From: Epilithonimonas caeni DSM 17710
GTDB lineage: Bacteria; Bacteroidota; Bacteroidia; Flavobacteriales; Weeksellaceae
NCBI RefSeq assembly: GCF_000426465.1
Contig: NZ_AUFK01000018.1
Span: forward strand, 248,001 to 312,000
Reading direction: 5' to 3'
Length of the DNA: 64,000 bases
Below, in pieces: positions 46,014-56,000 of the stretch. The notes under the pieces are model-generated. The model made no database searches, had not been told where the DNA came from, and was given only the letters and a program-made list of their open reading frames with translations. How positions within the stretch are numbered: the stretch's first letter is position 1; the number at the start of each line of letters is the position of its first letter. A program made the translations under genes and the position numbers.

Positions 46014-46322
46014 TTATGGCTTGCGACCAGAACTCATAGATAGAACCTGCGCATTGCTTTTTCCATCCAAAACATCATTCAGGGTTTGCCCGTCGGGAAC
46101 CACAATACTACAAGGTCTTTCTCCCTCATCTTCACACCCTGAAAGATTGGTGGTTTGCCAGTGTGAGGGATTAGAAAATGCTCCGGAGGCAATACTCGAG
46201 TTGTTATAGAAATACGTTGTAGCCGCTTTTTTCTCCATCACTTTAAAGGACATCACAGCCCCTGAGAATATCACGGCAGCAATAGCTACCGCATTGGCTT
46301 TCAAAATTTGATTAAGTTTCAT
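46014..46322 (-). CDS. DUF6520-like small secreted protein
   Basis: The 102-residue protein begins MKLNQILKANAVAIAAVIFSGAVMSFK, a single hydrophobic helix near the N-terminus that could be a signal or anchor. A short, Cys-containing domain follows (SGCEDEGERPCSIVVPDGQTL). This shape is seen in DUF6520 proteins that accompany SusC/SusD cassettes in Flavobacteria. The start at 46322 is preferred to 46346 because the family begins at the hydrophobic helix. Function unknown. A palindrome TTACGG-N6-CCGTAA lies about 65 bases upstream. Confidence 0.65.
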   Translation of the reverse strand: MKLNQILKANAVAIAAVIFSGAVMSFKVMEKKAATTYFYNNSSIASGAFSNPSHWQTTNLSGCEDEGERPCSIVVPDGQTLNDVLDGKSNAQVLSMSSGRKP

Positions 46323-46385
46323 AATTCCGGTCTTTTTATAGATCAAAAAAGATTACCATAAAAACTTTAGAAACTTGCCCGGAAA

Positions 46386-46403
46386 TTACGGATGAACCCG
46401 TAA
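46386..46403. promoter_or_regulatory. TTACGG-N6-CCGTAA palindrome upstream of the DUF6520-like gene
   Basis: TTACGG (46386-46391) and CCGTAA (46398-46403) use the same half-sites as the copies at 38570 and 38954 but with a six-base centre. A reversed arrangement, CCGTAAATAATTACGG, lies at 46578-46593. Confidence 0.4.
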
Positions 46404-46601
46404 AAATTACTCATTGTACCCATAGTTTTAAACTTGCCGTACCACATACCGCATTTTCGTATTTCCTGACAAATTGTTGTTAATAAAATCATTTTAAAGT
46501 TTCGGGTTGTTAAACAGCTTTCGGCTGTCTAATTTTAAGGTTGAACATTAATTACAAATCCAGTCACGATCGATCATCCGTAAATAATTACGGTAACATA
46601 C

Positions 46602-47030
46602 TTATTCAGCAGGCCTGCTGTATTTTAGATTTAAACTTAAAGCGATGATAGAAAGAACGACACAACCCATATTGAAATACAGATGCTGTTGCCAACTCAT
46701 TTTCTCCAAAATTCCTCCACAGGAACAAGGGAGATTTTTACTTGTACTTAGCAGTAAAGCAGTATATCCGGTGAAGATGAGCATCAAAATAAAGCTTCCT
46801 ATCAATCCTGTAGTTCCGGTCTTCCGGTAGCATAACAATCCTGCAATAAGAAACTCAACAATGATTATCGTGGAAGGCAGGAATTTCGAAAATCCATTCA
46901 ACAAAGGTGATGCTGAAATCTGGGTCTGGAATTTTTCAAAATCCAATAACTTAGTTATAGCTGCATAACAAAACAGCAGTATAACAAAGTAGCTTATGAA
47001 TTTTACGATTATTAGTTTGACCTTTTTCAT
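46602..47030 (-). CDS. MauE/DoxX-family membrane protein
   Basis: The 142-residue protein has four membrane helices and the short motif PCSCGG in the loop before the last helix. This is characteristic of MauE-like DoxX proteins, which take part in disulfide or redox chemistry at the membrane. In Bacteroidota such proteins are found next to TlpA-like thioredoxins and SusC/SusD cassettes, as here, which fits a role in passing electrons to the thioredoxin protein. It shares its strand with the DUF6520-like gene. Confidence 0.8.
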   Translation of the reverse strand: MKKVKLIIVKFISYFVILLFCYAAITKLLDFEKFQTQISASPLLNGFSKFLPSTIIIVEFLIAGLLCYRKTGTTGLIGSFILMLIFTGYTALLLSTSKNLPCSCGGILEKMSWQQHLYFNMGCVVLSIIALSLNLKYSRPAE

Positions 47031-47302
47031 AATTATTATTAGTTTTTTTTAATTTTTTCTTACGGTTTATTCGCCTTGAATTCTGAAGACTAAATTACAG
47101 TGACAGGAAGGTTCTGGAAAGTATTGGTGGGAAAGATATATCTTTTTATAAGTCACAAATGATACATTTTTACCACTGTTTTTGTTTTTAAAAACCTGAA
47201 AACAAAACACTTGTGTTATTTTTGTGATTGATATCGGGACGATGGCTTCTCTAAATGATTTTAAAAAGATTTTTCAAGTAAATTTGAGTATATCTTATTG
47301 TT

Positions 47303-49006
47303 ATGAATTATTATCATAAGATTTTACTGCTGATTTTCAATATATTGTCCTTTTTTATGATGGCGCAAGATTTAGAAAAAATGACATACAAGACAATTTC
47401 AGACTTGTATGCGGGTTATCCTGAAAATGATGAAAGAGCAATAGTCTTTGTAAACCGATATATCGAAAAAGCCAAAAGAGAGCATTGCCTTAATAAGCAA
47501 ATCATCGGTTATGAAGAAGCCATCTTTTATACTAAAAATGTAAACCGCAAATTATCTTACGCTGACAGTGCCATTTCTGTGGCATTACAAGCAAAAGTTC
47601 CTAATGTCATCTCAAGGTCTTACCTCGGAAAAGGAATTATTTACTATTACAACAAAAGACAGTATAAGCAGGCTTTGGAACAATATCTCAAAGCTTACCA
47701 ATGGTCTCAAAATTCAGACAACGATTATCAGAAAAACAAGGTTATCTATCACCTTGGGATGGTAAAAAGTTATCTGGGTGATTATCAGGAAGCCTCCGGA
47801 CATTTCCGAAATACGGCGAGATATTTTGAGGAACGTCTGAAAGAAAATCTTAATCGCAACATTAGGCTGAATAATGAAGCGGGATATTTTAACAGCATTT
47901 ATCGGCTCAGCAACTGTTATAGAAATTTAGGGTGGTACAGTCAGGAAGATTCGTTGATTGATGTGGGTTTGCACAAACTGAAAAATATCAATGACCATCT
48001 ATTAGAATACGGTTATTTGCAAACAGGAAAAGGCGTACAGCTTTTGAGAAAAGGAAATAAAGCCGAAGCATTAAAACATTTAAAATTATCACGTGATATT
48101 TTACTTAATAATCAGGATTACAATTCATTGACAATAATTTACTATTACTTAGGAAAAGTATATTGGTCACAAGAAAATAGGACTGAATCTTTGCGTTATC
48201 TGAATAAAGTAGATTCTATGATCCATAAATTCCATTTCATAAGCCCGGAGATCAGCTCGAATTATCAGTATCTTATTGCTGATGCAAAACAGAATGATAA
48301 TGTTGACAGGCAGTTATATTATATCGATCAGCTCTTGAAAATGGATTCAATTCTCATTGCTGATTTTCCATTGATGGCATCAAAAATCTATCACAAGTAT
48401 GACAGTGTTCAATTAATAAAGGATAAACAATTGCTGAAAAAGAAACATTATAATTTTAACGTAGTAACTGTTGCTACGGTTGTAGCAACCCTGATTATTT
48501 TACTTATTACACTGGATTACCGGCGGCGGGTAAAAAAGAAAAGAATTGATATTAGGTATTATGAACTGCTGGAAAAAATGAGAAAGCACAATGATCTTTT
48601 TGAAACAGCTCCCATACTTTCCAATAAAAAAGAGCCATTCAGTCCGGAGGTTATAGAAGATATCAAAGCGAAACTTAAAAAGTTTGAAGACCAGAAACAA
48701 TTTCTTACCAAAAATCTGACTTTACCAAAGGTTGCCAAAATGTTTGGCAGAAACCATTCCCAATTGTCTTATGTACTGAACGAGCATCTGAAAATGTCTT
48801 TCACACAGTATCTGAAAATTTTAAGAATCAAGTACATCACTAATCTTCTGATCGAAGACAAGAACTATCTCAAATACAAGATTCACGTTTTAGCCGACCA
48901 ATGTGGAATGTCTAACAGGCAGTCATTCTCCGCACACTTCCTAGAAATCAATGGCATGAGACCTACAGAATTTATAAAGAAAAGATTGAAGGAAATTGAA
49001 GATTAG
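47303..49006 (+). CDS. TPR-containing AraC-type transcriptional regulator, membrane-anchored
   Basis: The 567-residue protein has a short hydrophobic N-terminus, TPR-like helical repeats (about 90-330, e.g. YLGDYQEASGHFRNTARYFEE and LGKVYWSQENRTESLRYLNKV), a membrane helix (about 389-408) and a C-terminal AraC HTH (about 470-567, ending SFSAHFLEINGMRPTEFIKKR). This layout is common in Bacteroidota and senses a periplasmic or envelope signal. It lies beside the SusC/SusD cassette and may control it, although this is inferred only from position. Confidence 0.85.
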   Translation: MNYYHKILLLIFNILSFFMMAQDLEKMTYKTISDLYAGYPENDERAIVFVNRYIEKAKREHCLNKQIIGYEEAIFYTKNVNRKLSYADSAISVALQAKVPNVISRSYLGKGIIYYYNKRQYKQALEQYLKAYQWSQNSDNDYQKNKVIYHLGMVKSYLGDYQEASGHFRNTARYFEERLKENLNRNIRLNNEAGYFNSIYRLSNCYRNLGWYSQEDSLIDVGLHKLKNINDHLLEYGYLQTGKGVQLLRKGNKAEALKHLKLSRDILLNNQDYNSLTIIYYYLGKVYWSQENRTESLRYLNKVDSMIHKFHFISPEISSNYQYLIADAKQNDNVDRQLYYIDQLLKMDSILIADFPLMASKIYHKYDSVQLIKDKQLLKKKHYNFNVVTVATVVATLIILLITLDYRRRVKKKRIDIRYYELLEKMRKHNDLFETAPILSNKKEPFSPEVIEDIKAKLKKFEDQKQFLTKNLTLPKVAKMFGRNHSQLSYVLNEHLKMSFTQYLKILRIKYITNLLIEDKNYLKYKIHVLADQCGMSNRQSFSAHFLEINGMRPTEFIKKRLKEIED

Positions 49007-49381
49007 TGATTTAGATGAAAATATATTTTCTACTTTTATCAAACATAAGTAAAATACCGATTAAACAAGTATTACTATGTCAAAGCTTAAAATATTTTTA
49101 GGAGAATACAAAAAATACTTTTTGTATTTGATAGTATAAAGCTATTGAAAAATCAGGATAAAATAAACCACAAACAAAAGTATGAGCAAAAAGTTAAAAG
49201 TGTCTGAAACATATTTAATGAGAGAATAAATCTATTTAATCAAAAAATAAATTACGGAAAACCATAAATTTATTTTTAAATCATTACTGATTTTTGAGAT
49301 TTAATTTTCCTAAATTTATAAATATGAAAAATCTACTCAAAATTATTTATTAACTTAATTAGTTAAAACATATAATAATAA
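49007..49381. other. AT-rich promoter region of the Zorya operon
   Basis: No gene is visible in these 375 bases. A hairpin pairs AATACAAAAA (49105-49114) with TTTTTGTATT (49119-49128). A TTACGG-type palindrome is at 49252-49267. No clear TTTG/TAnnTTTG promoter pair precedes zorB. Confidence 0.5.
49252..49267. promoter_or_regulatory. TTACGG-type palindrome upstream of the Zorya operon
   Basis: TTACGGAAAACCATAA has the same arms as the palindromes at 38570 and 38954 with one changed base in the right arm. It lies about 115 bases before zorB. Confidence 0.5.
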
Positions 49382-50101
49382 ATGTCAGGAACAAAGAAAG
49401 AAAGTCACTGGATTCCCCTAGCCGATCTAATGACCGTTTTAATGGTCATTTTTTTATTTATGTCAATTTCATATATGGCTTTAATAGAAAAACGACAAAA
49501 AGAACAGAACCAAATATTTAAAGATTACGAAGAATCAAAAGTTACATTATACAATGAACTGAATGAGGCATTTAAAAATGATTTTGCAAAATGGGATTTA
49601 AAACTTGATAATGATTTATCAATCAAGTTTACTAATCCACAAGTACTTTTTCCAACAGGAAAATCTGATATTACTCCACATTTTCAAACCATCCTGACCG
49701 ACTTTCTCCCTAAATATCTTTCCGTTGTATTGCAGAAAAAATACAAAGACAAAATTGCTGAAATTAGAATTGAAGGTCACACAGACACAAAACCAATTGG
49801 ACTTTCTGGAGACCCTTACATTGACAATATGAAGCTCTCACAAGATAGGGGAAGAAACGTATTGGCGTTTTTACGTTCGCAAAACTGCTTTATCAACTTA
49901 CAACCAACAGAAAAAGAAAGATTGCAATATTGGCTTACAGCCAATGGACTTTCTTATGGTCGTACAGTTGATAAAGATTATAAAATTTCCTTCGACAGTA
50001 AACGACCAATTGACAATGACAAATCAAGAAGAGTTGAATTTAGAATAGTGACTACAAGTGAAGCAATCATAAACGAAGCACTTAAAAATATAAATGAATA
50101 A
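49382..50101 (+). CDS. zorB: Zorya anchor protein ZorB (MotB/OmpA-like)
   Basis: The 239-residue protein has a single membrane helix at about 11-31 (WIPLADLMTVLMVIFLF) with Asp15 at the position of the ion-binding Asp of MotB and ZorB. The C-terminal OmpA-like peptidoglycan-binding domain has IRIEGHTDTKPIG, LSQDRGRNVLAFL and DKSRRVEFRI. ZorB forms with ZorA an ion-driven complex in the inner membrane, anchored to peptidoglycan. It is the first gene of the operon here, although it usually follows zorA. Its stop codon overlaps the zorA start by one base. Confidence 0.85.
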   Translation: MSGTKKESHWIPLADLMTVLMVIFLFMSISYMALIEKRQKEQNQIFKDYEESKVTLYNELNEAFKNDFAKWDLKLDNDLSIKFTNPQVLFPTGKSDITPHFQTILTDFLPKYLSVVLQKKYKDKIAEIRIEGHTDTKPIGLSGDPYIDNMKLSQDRGRNVLAFLRSQNCFINLQPTEKERLQYWLTANGLSYGRTVDKDYKISFDSKRPIDNDKSRRVEFRIVTTSEAIINEALKNINE

Positions 50102-51630
50102 TGAGTTTTGAAATAATATTTGGAATTGGAATAATCCTTATTGTTGCCATTTGGGCGGCAATTTATATCAATAAGCGTACTAAAGAAAACACCAATGAAC
50201 ATTTGTTCGACTTTATTCCTCATTTGTTCCCTACGCTCGGAATTTTATTTACTTTTTTAGGAATCGCTATTGGTTTGTGGAATTTTGACAGCAACAATAT
50301 TGAAAAAAGTATCCCAGATTTAATGAACGGGTTGAAGACTGCTTTTCTTGTGTCAATTTTTGGAGTTGCTTTATTGGTTGGTTTCTCTTTTTGGACAAAC
50401 ATTAAAAAGAAAAAGTTGGAGGAAGGGGTTTTGAGTGAGGAAACACAAGCAATCAACAATTTAATTACAGCAATTCAAGAATTAAAAAATGATTTTACTT
50501 CAACTGATGAAGACGGAAACACAGTCAAACCGGGAAATATATTTCGTGATATTTACAAGGAATCCCAAAAGCAATCAAACGCTTTACAAACTTTCTCAGC
50601 AGAATTAGCTCTAAATATTTCAGCTGGATTTGAAGAAATTTTTAATAACCCATCAGGTGCCGTGGTCGAACAACTAAAATTAGTAAAAACTGAAATTGAA
50701 AGTTTGGGCAATAAATTGAAAGACCCTGCAACTGATATGACCCAAAATATTGTAAAGGAGTTGCAGGAATCTATGGGTAAAATGATAGAAGAATTTAAAA
50801 CCTCGATGAGTGGAGATACCAAAAACGAAATGGAACGCTTAGCTAGCTTACTAGGGCAAGCAGGTGGTTCTTTAACAGATTTTCCAGTCAAGTTGCAGAA
50901 TATGACCGATAACCTAAATGAAAATTTTAGAGGATTACAGGAAGTGGTTCAGCAAATTTCAAAACAAACACTTTCTCAATCGGAAGAATCTACCACCCAA
51001 ATGAGAAAGCAAGTTGAAGATATGAGCGAAATTCTACGAAGCAAAGTCGGGGATTTACAATCAGGACAACAGACTTTACTTACTGAACAGTCTAAAAATC
51101 TTCAAGTTTCAGAAAACCTTTTGAGTGCTTTTAATACAAGTATTGAAAAGATGAATGGACTTTCCACCGAAGTAAACGGAAGTATTTCAAAACTTAATCA
51201 AGCTCAAATTGAATTAGACAAAGTTATTTCCGTTTTCAGAAATGTGTCGCAGGAAATCAATACATCATCTAGTAGGTTTGGGGAATCTCAAAATGAATTT
51301 TCAAAACATTCTAACCAGTTCTTACAAAATAACTCAAATACAATCAGCGAAATTCAGAAGTCATTAGAAACAGCAAAAGGAGTTTCTGCTGATTATGCAA
51401 AGAAATTTGAAATTATTGAAAAAGGATTATCAAAAGTATTTGAAGACCTGGATACAGGACTAAGAGGTTATCAAACTACAGTTAGAGAAAGTCTTGAAAC
51501 ATACTTAGGTAAATATACAGACGCTTTAACCAAAACAGCTGAATCACTTGCAGGAGCATCGTCAAAACAAGAAGATATTTTAGAAGAACTAACAGAACAA
51601 CTTAGCAAATTGAACGGAACAAGAAACTAA
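50101..51630 (+). CDS. zorA: Zorya motor protein ZorA (MotA/ExbB-like)
   Basis: The 509-residue protein has about three membrane helices near 3-22, 40-60 and 77-97 (LKTAFLVSIFGVALLVGFSFW), as in MotA/TolQ/ExbB proteins. The rest (about 115-509) is a long coiled coil rich in Gln, Glu, Ser and Lys. That matches the cytoplasmic tail of ZorA that carries the infection signal. It overlaps zorB by one base (TAATG) and is followed within two bases by zorC. Confidence 0.85.
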   Translation: MSFEIIFGIGIILIVAIWAAIYINKRTKENTNEHLFDFIPHLFPTLGILFTFLGIAIGLWNFDSNNIEKSIPDLMNGLKTAFLVSIFGVALLVGFSFWTNIKKKKLEEGVLSEETQAINNLITAIQELKNDFTSTDEDGNTVKPGNIFRDIYKESQKQSNALQTFSAELALNISAGFEEIFNNPSGAVVEQLKLVKTEIESLGNKLKDPATDMTQNIVKELQESMGKMIEEFKTSMSGDTKNEMERLASLLGQAGGSLTDFPVKLQNMTDNLNENFRGLQEVVQQISKQTLSQSEESTTQMRKQVEDMSEILRSKVGDLQSGQQTLLTEQSKNLQVSENLLSAFNTSIEKMNGLSTEVNGSISKLNQAQIELDKVISVFRNVSQEINTSSSRFGESQNEFSKHSNQFLQNNSNTISEIQKSLETAKGVSADYAKKFEIIEKGLSKVFEDLDTGLRGYQTTVRESLETYLGKYTDALTKTAESLAGASSKQEDILEELTEQLSKLNGTRN

Positions 51631-51631
51631 T

Positions 51632-53059
51632 ATGCCAACGATACAAGACATATTACAATTTCATTTTTCACCGACTACATTTCAGCAGTCGGCACAAAAG
51701 ATTGTTCCTATAACATTATCATCATTAAACGAACACAGGATAGACAAACTTAAAAAAATAATTGAGGAAGTTGGAGCAAGTTCATTTTCGTTTTCAGGCA
51801 ATAATCTTATTCCTCAAGTTTTTAGAAAATTTAAAAAATCCATCAATAACAACGATACGATTTTTGAACTTAGAGAATTACGAACACTAACCTTTTCTCT
51901 CAATTTTTCTGAACAAAATTTATCACTAATTTTTGCGAACGAAAGCGAACTGAAATATGCCTTGACCTTATTAGAATCAAACTGGAGAGATTCATTTTTA
52001 GTAGGTTTGATAGATTGCTTTTTGAGAAATTGGGAAACTAAATATCCCAAATCATTAGAGCTATTAGAAAAGTTCATTGCTAATAAATTAGATGGCTATA
52101 ATGGCAATCGAAGCACATTAGTATCTTTCAAAAACAATAAGCGTTATTTTAATACAAAAAATGGAGATTTAATTTTAGGCGACACCATCGCAAAACTCAA
52201 TAAACCAATTCAAGAAGCTACAACAGTTTTAGGCGTTCCTGAGTCGTGGTTAGATTATACTTACTTCTCAAAAGTTATTGTTACTTATTACGAAAAAACG
52301 AAAAGCAAAATATCAGATAATATCGCTAATCTGAATGAAGTTCTACTAAAACACAACAATTCAGTTACCAATAAAAGATTGATTAGTAAAATCATTATTC
52401 AAGCAAACAAACCTGAATTTGCCAAATTGCAGGACAGTATAAAAAAGATAGCTTTTACACAAATTGGTGACCCGAGTAATATTTCAAATTGGACAGCATT
52501 TGAGAATGCAGTTGAAATTGAACGCAGGGAAATTCTTGAAGCAAGAAATATTTTAGACGAATGGATAGCTAAACAATTTATTGATATTTTCTTTAGAGTT
52601 TGTATTAATGATGAAAGAAGAAAACGTTTTTGGCTTAAAGTGGCATCAAAAAATCGAGTTTCTTTTAAAGTTTATGGTCCAACCCACACAAAGAATATTC
52701 TCAAGCGAGACGATAGAATTCTAGAATACCTAGATGGAAGATTCCAAGCAGTTTCTAGTAATAGAGATGTGTCTGCGTTTATTCTCTATATTGGAGATTA
52801 TATGCTAATTGAATTCAGCGATGCAGGCTATGCTTTTTATGCCTACAAAATGAGTGGAGCAAATAAGCCGAATCTAAACTATCGATTAGAAAGTGTAGAT
52901 GAATTACGAAATGGTGCAATGCCAATGCTTGTTTACCGTTCAGGTTACAGCATTAATAACACTAATATAGAGGGACGTCTAACGCATAATGATGGCGATT
53001 TGAATTGGGAAGAAGTGTTTGAATATTGGTTTAAAAATATAGCAGGAATAAATGTTTAG
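51632..53059 (+). CDS. zorC: Zorya protein ZorC (EH-signature type)
   Basis: The 475-residue soluble protein has no membrane segment. The C-terminal third (e.g. RRKRFWLKVASKNRV, ADSNRDVSAFILYIGDYMLIEF-like, WEEVFEYWF) resembles EH-signature-domain proteins, which is how ZorC has been described. It binds DNA and helps to transmit the signal in Zorya type I. It starts two bases after zorA and overlaps zorD by eight bases, which strongly supports one operon. I base the assignment mainly on its position. Confidence 0.75.
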   Translation: MPTIQDILQFHFSPTTFQQSAQKIVPITLSSLNEHRIDKLKKIIEEVGASSFSFSGNNLIPQVFRKFKKSINNNDTIFELRELRTLTFSLNFSEQNLSLIFANESELKYALTLLESNWRDSFLVGLIDCFLRNWETKYPKSLELLEKFIANKLDGYNGNRSTLVSFKNNKRYFNTKNGDLILGDTIAKLNKPIQEATTVLGVPESWLDYTYFSKVIVTYYEKTKSKISDNIANLNEVLLKHNNSVTNKRLISKIIIQANKPEFAKLQDSIKKIAFTQIGDPSNISNWTAFENAVEIERREILEARNILDEWIAKQFIDIFFRVCINDERRKRFWLKVASKNRVSFKVYGPTHTKNILKRDDRILEYLDGRFQAVSSNRDVSAFILYIGDYMLIEFSDAGYAFYAYKMSGANKPNLNYRLESVDELRNGAMPMLVYRSGYSINNTNIEGRLTHNDGDLNWEEVFEYWFKNIAGINV

Positions 53060-56000
53060 ATTTACATACAATAATAATTTTTCATTTTACTTCTTAAGTG
53101 AATCGGGAAGCAAAGTTCCTGTTTCAGAATGGGAAAAATTACAGCCAGAATTTTTATCTCAACTTGCAATTCTCACAGAGTTACACGATAATGGTTTAGC
53201 AGATTATACAAACAATTCTTGTGAAATTGAAAGTATTGATATTTTAAGGTTAAGTGATATTGACAAGCAAATATTGGATTTGCCAAACAGTTATCCTTTT
53301 GAAATTTTTGTGGAATCAGATGGGACCTTAACTCATAATACTTTTAAATTCAAATATGGATTTTATGATTTTGCACCTAACGGAACAAGATTAAAAACTA
53401 CTCGAAACGGAACAATATTAAAACTAGAAGAGAACCAGTATTTGCTTTCCGAAAACCATTATTTGCTTTGCCAAGCAATTGACGAATTCAACGACTTATC
53501 TGATAGCGAAAAAGGAAATGTTACCAATCTGAAAAAATTATCTGAGTTAAAATCACTATCAAAAGAGAGCGGATTGACCTTAGAGCAGTTTTTAGGCAAT
53601 CAAGAATTGTTCATTCCCAATAAAATAAAATTGGACGTTGATTTTAATAATGGGTTGTTTGAAATTATTCCTACGGTTGAAATTGAGAATGCAATTGGGT
53701 TTACCAATACGTTTGATAAATTACCAATGATCCGTGATGTTTATCCAGTATCGGGAAATAATGGAGAAACGACAAGAGTAGTAATTTCTAAAAATCAAAA
53801 AACAGAATTACAAAAAATAAAACAGAAAAGAAAAATTGCAGACCGAGAAACAATTCAAGAAATCATAGAGCATCCCGAATTGTTTTTTAACGATGATGAT
53901 GTTGATTTCACGGTCTTTTATAGTGACAGAGTTAAGGAAATTGGCGTTTATAGTCCAAAGTTTTATCCTTTTGCAAGTCCATACAAATCCCAATGGATTC
54001 CCGGAATTGTAATAAAGGATAAAGTTCTTGGAGAGAAAAAAGTATATTTTAAAACACCCGAAAGACTTAATGACTTTATTGAACAAAAAGAAAAAGCTAT
54101 TAAGGATAAGAAACAAACAGTTGATTGGGAAAATGTAGAAATCCCAATCAATGATGCAGAAAAATTCATAAAGTCTGCAAAAAAGCAATTTGAAAATCCT
54201 AATAGGCCAATAAAACAGGATAAGAAAACTGATCACGAAGTATTAATAATAAAAGAAAATGCAGAGTTAACTGAGTTTATCCAAAGCGGAGAGCTTCTTA
54301 ATAAATTCAATCTCAAATACTCAGCTATTAATAATCTGTCGGATGGTTTGGAATTAAAAAAGCATCAAATGCGTGGTGTTGCTTGGCTTCAAACATTAAT
54401 AAAGGAAAAGCAGCCCGGAGGTTTACTCGCTGATGATATGGGATTAGGAAAAACATTACAACTATTATATTTCATTGAATGGCACAGCCAAAATTATGAT
54501 GACAACAAACCTTATTTAATAGTTGCACCCGTTAGTTTGCTTGAAAATTGGGAAAATGAATATCAGAAGTTTTTCAGTCCGAAAAATTTGCCGTTATGCA
54601 AACTTTATGGAGATGTTCCGCTAACAAAAGAAAACAACCCAGTTCAAAACCAGAAAGATGCAAGGCAATTGCAGTTCAAACAAATCATTCTAACCAATTA
54701 TGAAACATTAAGGTCATATCAAATAAGTTTAGGTCTGCTTGATTTTGCAATTATCGCAATGGATGAAGCACAAAAAATAAAAACACCAGGAACACTCATT
54801 ACGAATGCTAGCAAAGCATTGAAGGCAGATTTCAAAATTGCAATGACAGGAACACCAGTTGAAAATACATTGGTTGATATTTGGTGTTTAATGGATTTTG
54901 CAGTTCCCGGACTTTTAGGTAATGCAAAAGATTTTGCAAAGGAATACCAAAATCCATTGAGTGATGAAAGTACTGATATTAAATCACTTACTGAAAAACT
55001 TCGTAGCAATATTGGTGACTTTATATTAAGAAGATACAAGAAAGATGTTGTTGATTTACCCAACAAACACGACAACGAAAAATCAAGAATTAAAAGAGAA
55101 ATGCCGTCCATTCAGTTAAACCGCTACAAGCAGGAAATCGAAATGGCAAATGATTCAGAATTGGAAGGTGTAGAAAAAAGAAATCAAAAATTAAAATCAC
55201 TTTGGGCGATAAGAGATATTTCAGACCATCCATATCTATTAGAAAGCCAAATTTTAAAATTCTCTACAGAAGAACTAATTTCAAGTTCATCTAAGCTACA
55301 AATAACAGTAGGAATTTTAGTCGATATAAAATCCAAAAATGAAAAAGTAATTGTATTTGCGGACAGACGAGAAACTCAAAAAATGTTGCAGAAAGTCGTT
55401 TACGACACTTTTGGAATTTTCACAAGTATTATAAATGGAGATACGCCTACAACAAAACAATTAGAAGGAAAATCAAAATTTAGCAGACAACAAACGATTG
55501 ATAGATTTCAATTAGAAGAAGGATTCAATGTAATTATTATGTCACCTATTGCAGCAGGCGTTGGTTTGAATGTTACAAAAGCAAATCACATTATTCATTA
55601 TACACGGCATTGGAATCCTGCAAAAGAAGAACAGGCAACAGATAGGGCATATAGAATAGGACAACAAAAAGATGTATTTGTATATTATCCAATGGCAATA
55701 TTTCCAGATAATATGAAAGATGACGAAGGAAAAAGATTGAAATCTTTTGATGAGATTCTTGATAAATTATTAAATAACAAAAAAGCATTAGCAAGCAATA
55801 CATTATTTCCAACAGAACAGGCAGAATTAACACCAGATGAGCTATTTGGAAATGTATTTGCAACAAAGGCAGAAAGTAAATCTAAACCTCTTTCTTTAGC
55901 TGACTTAGATAAACTTCATCCGAATCTTTTTGAAGCAAGCATAGCAGCGCTTTATAAAAATCAAGGATTTGATGTTTATCTTACTCCGTATTCTAATGAC

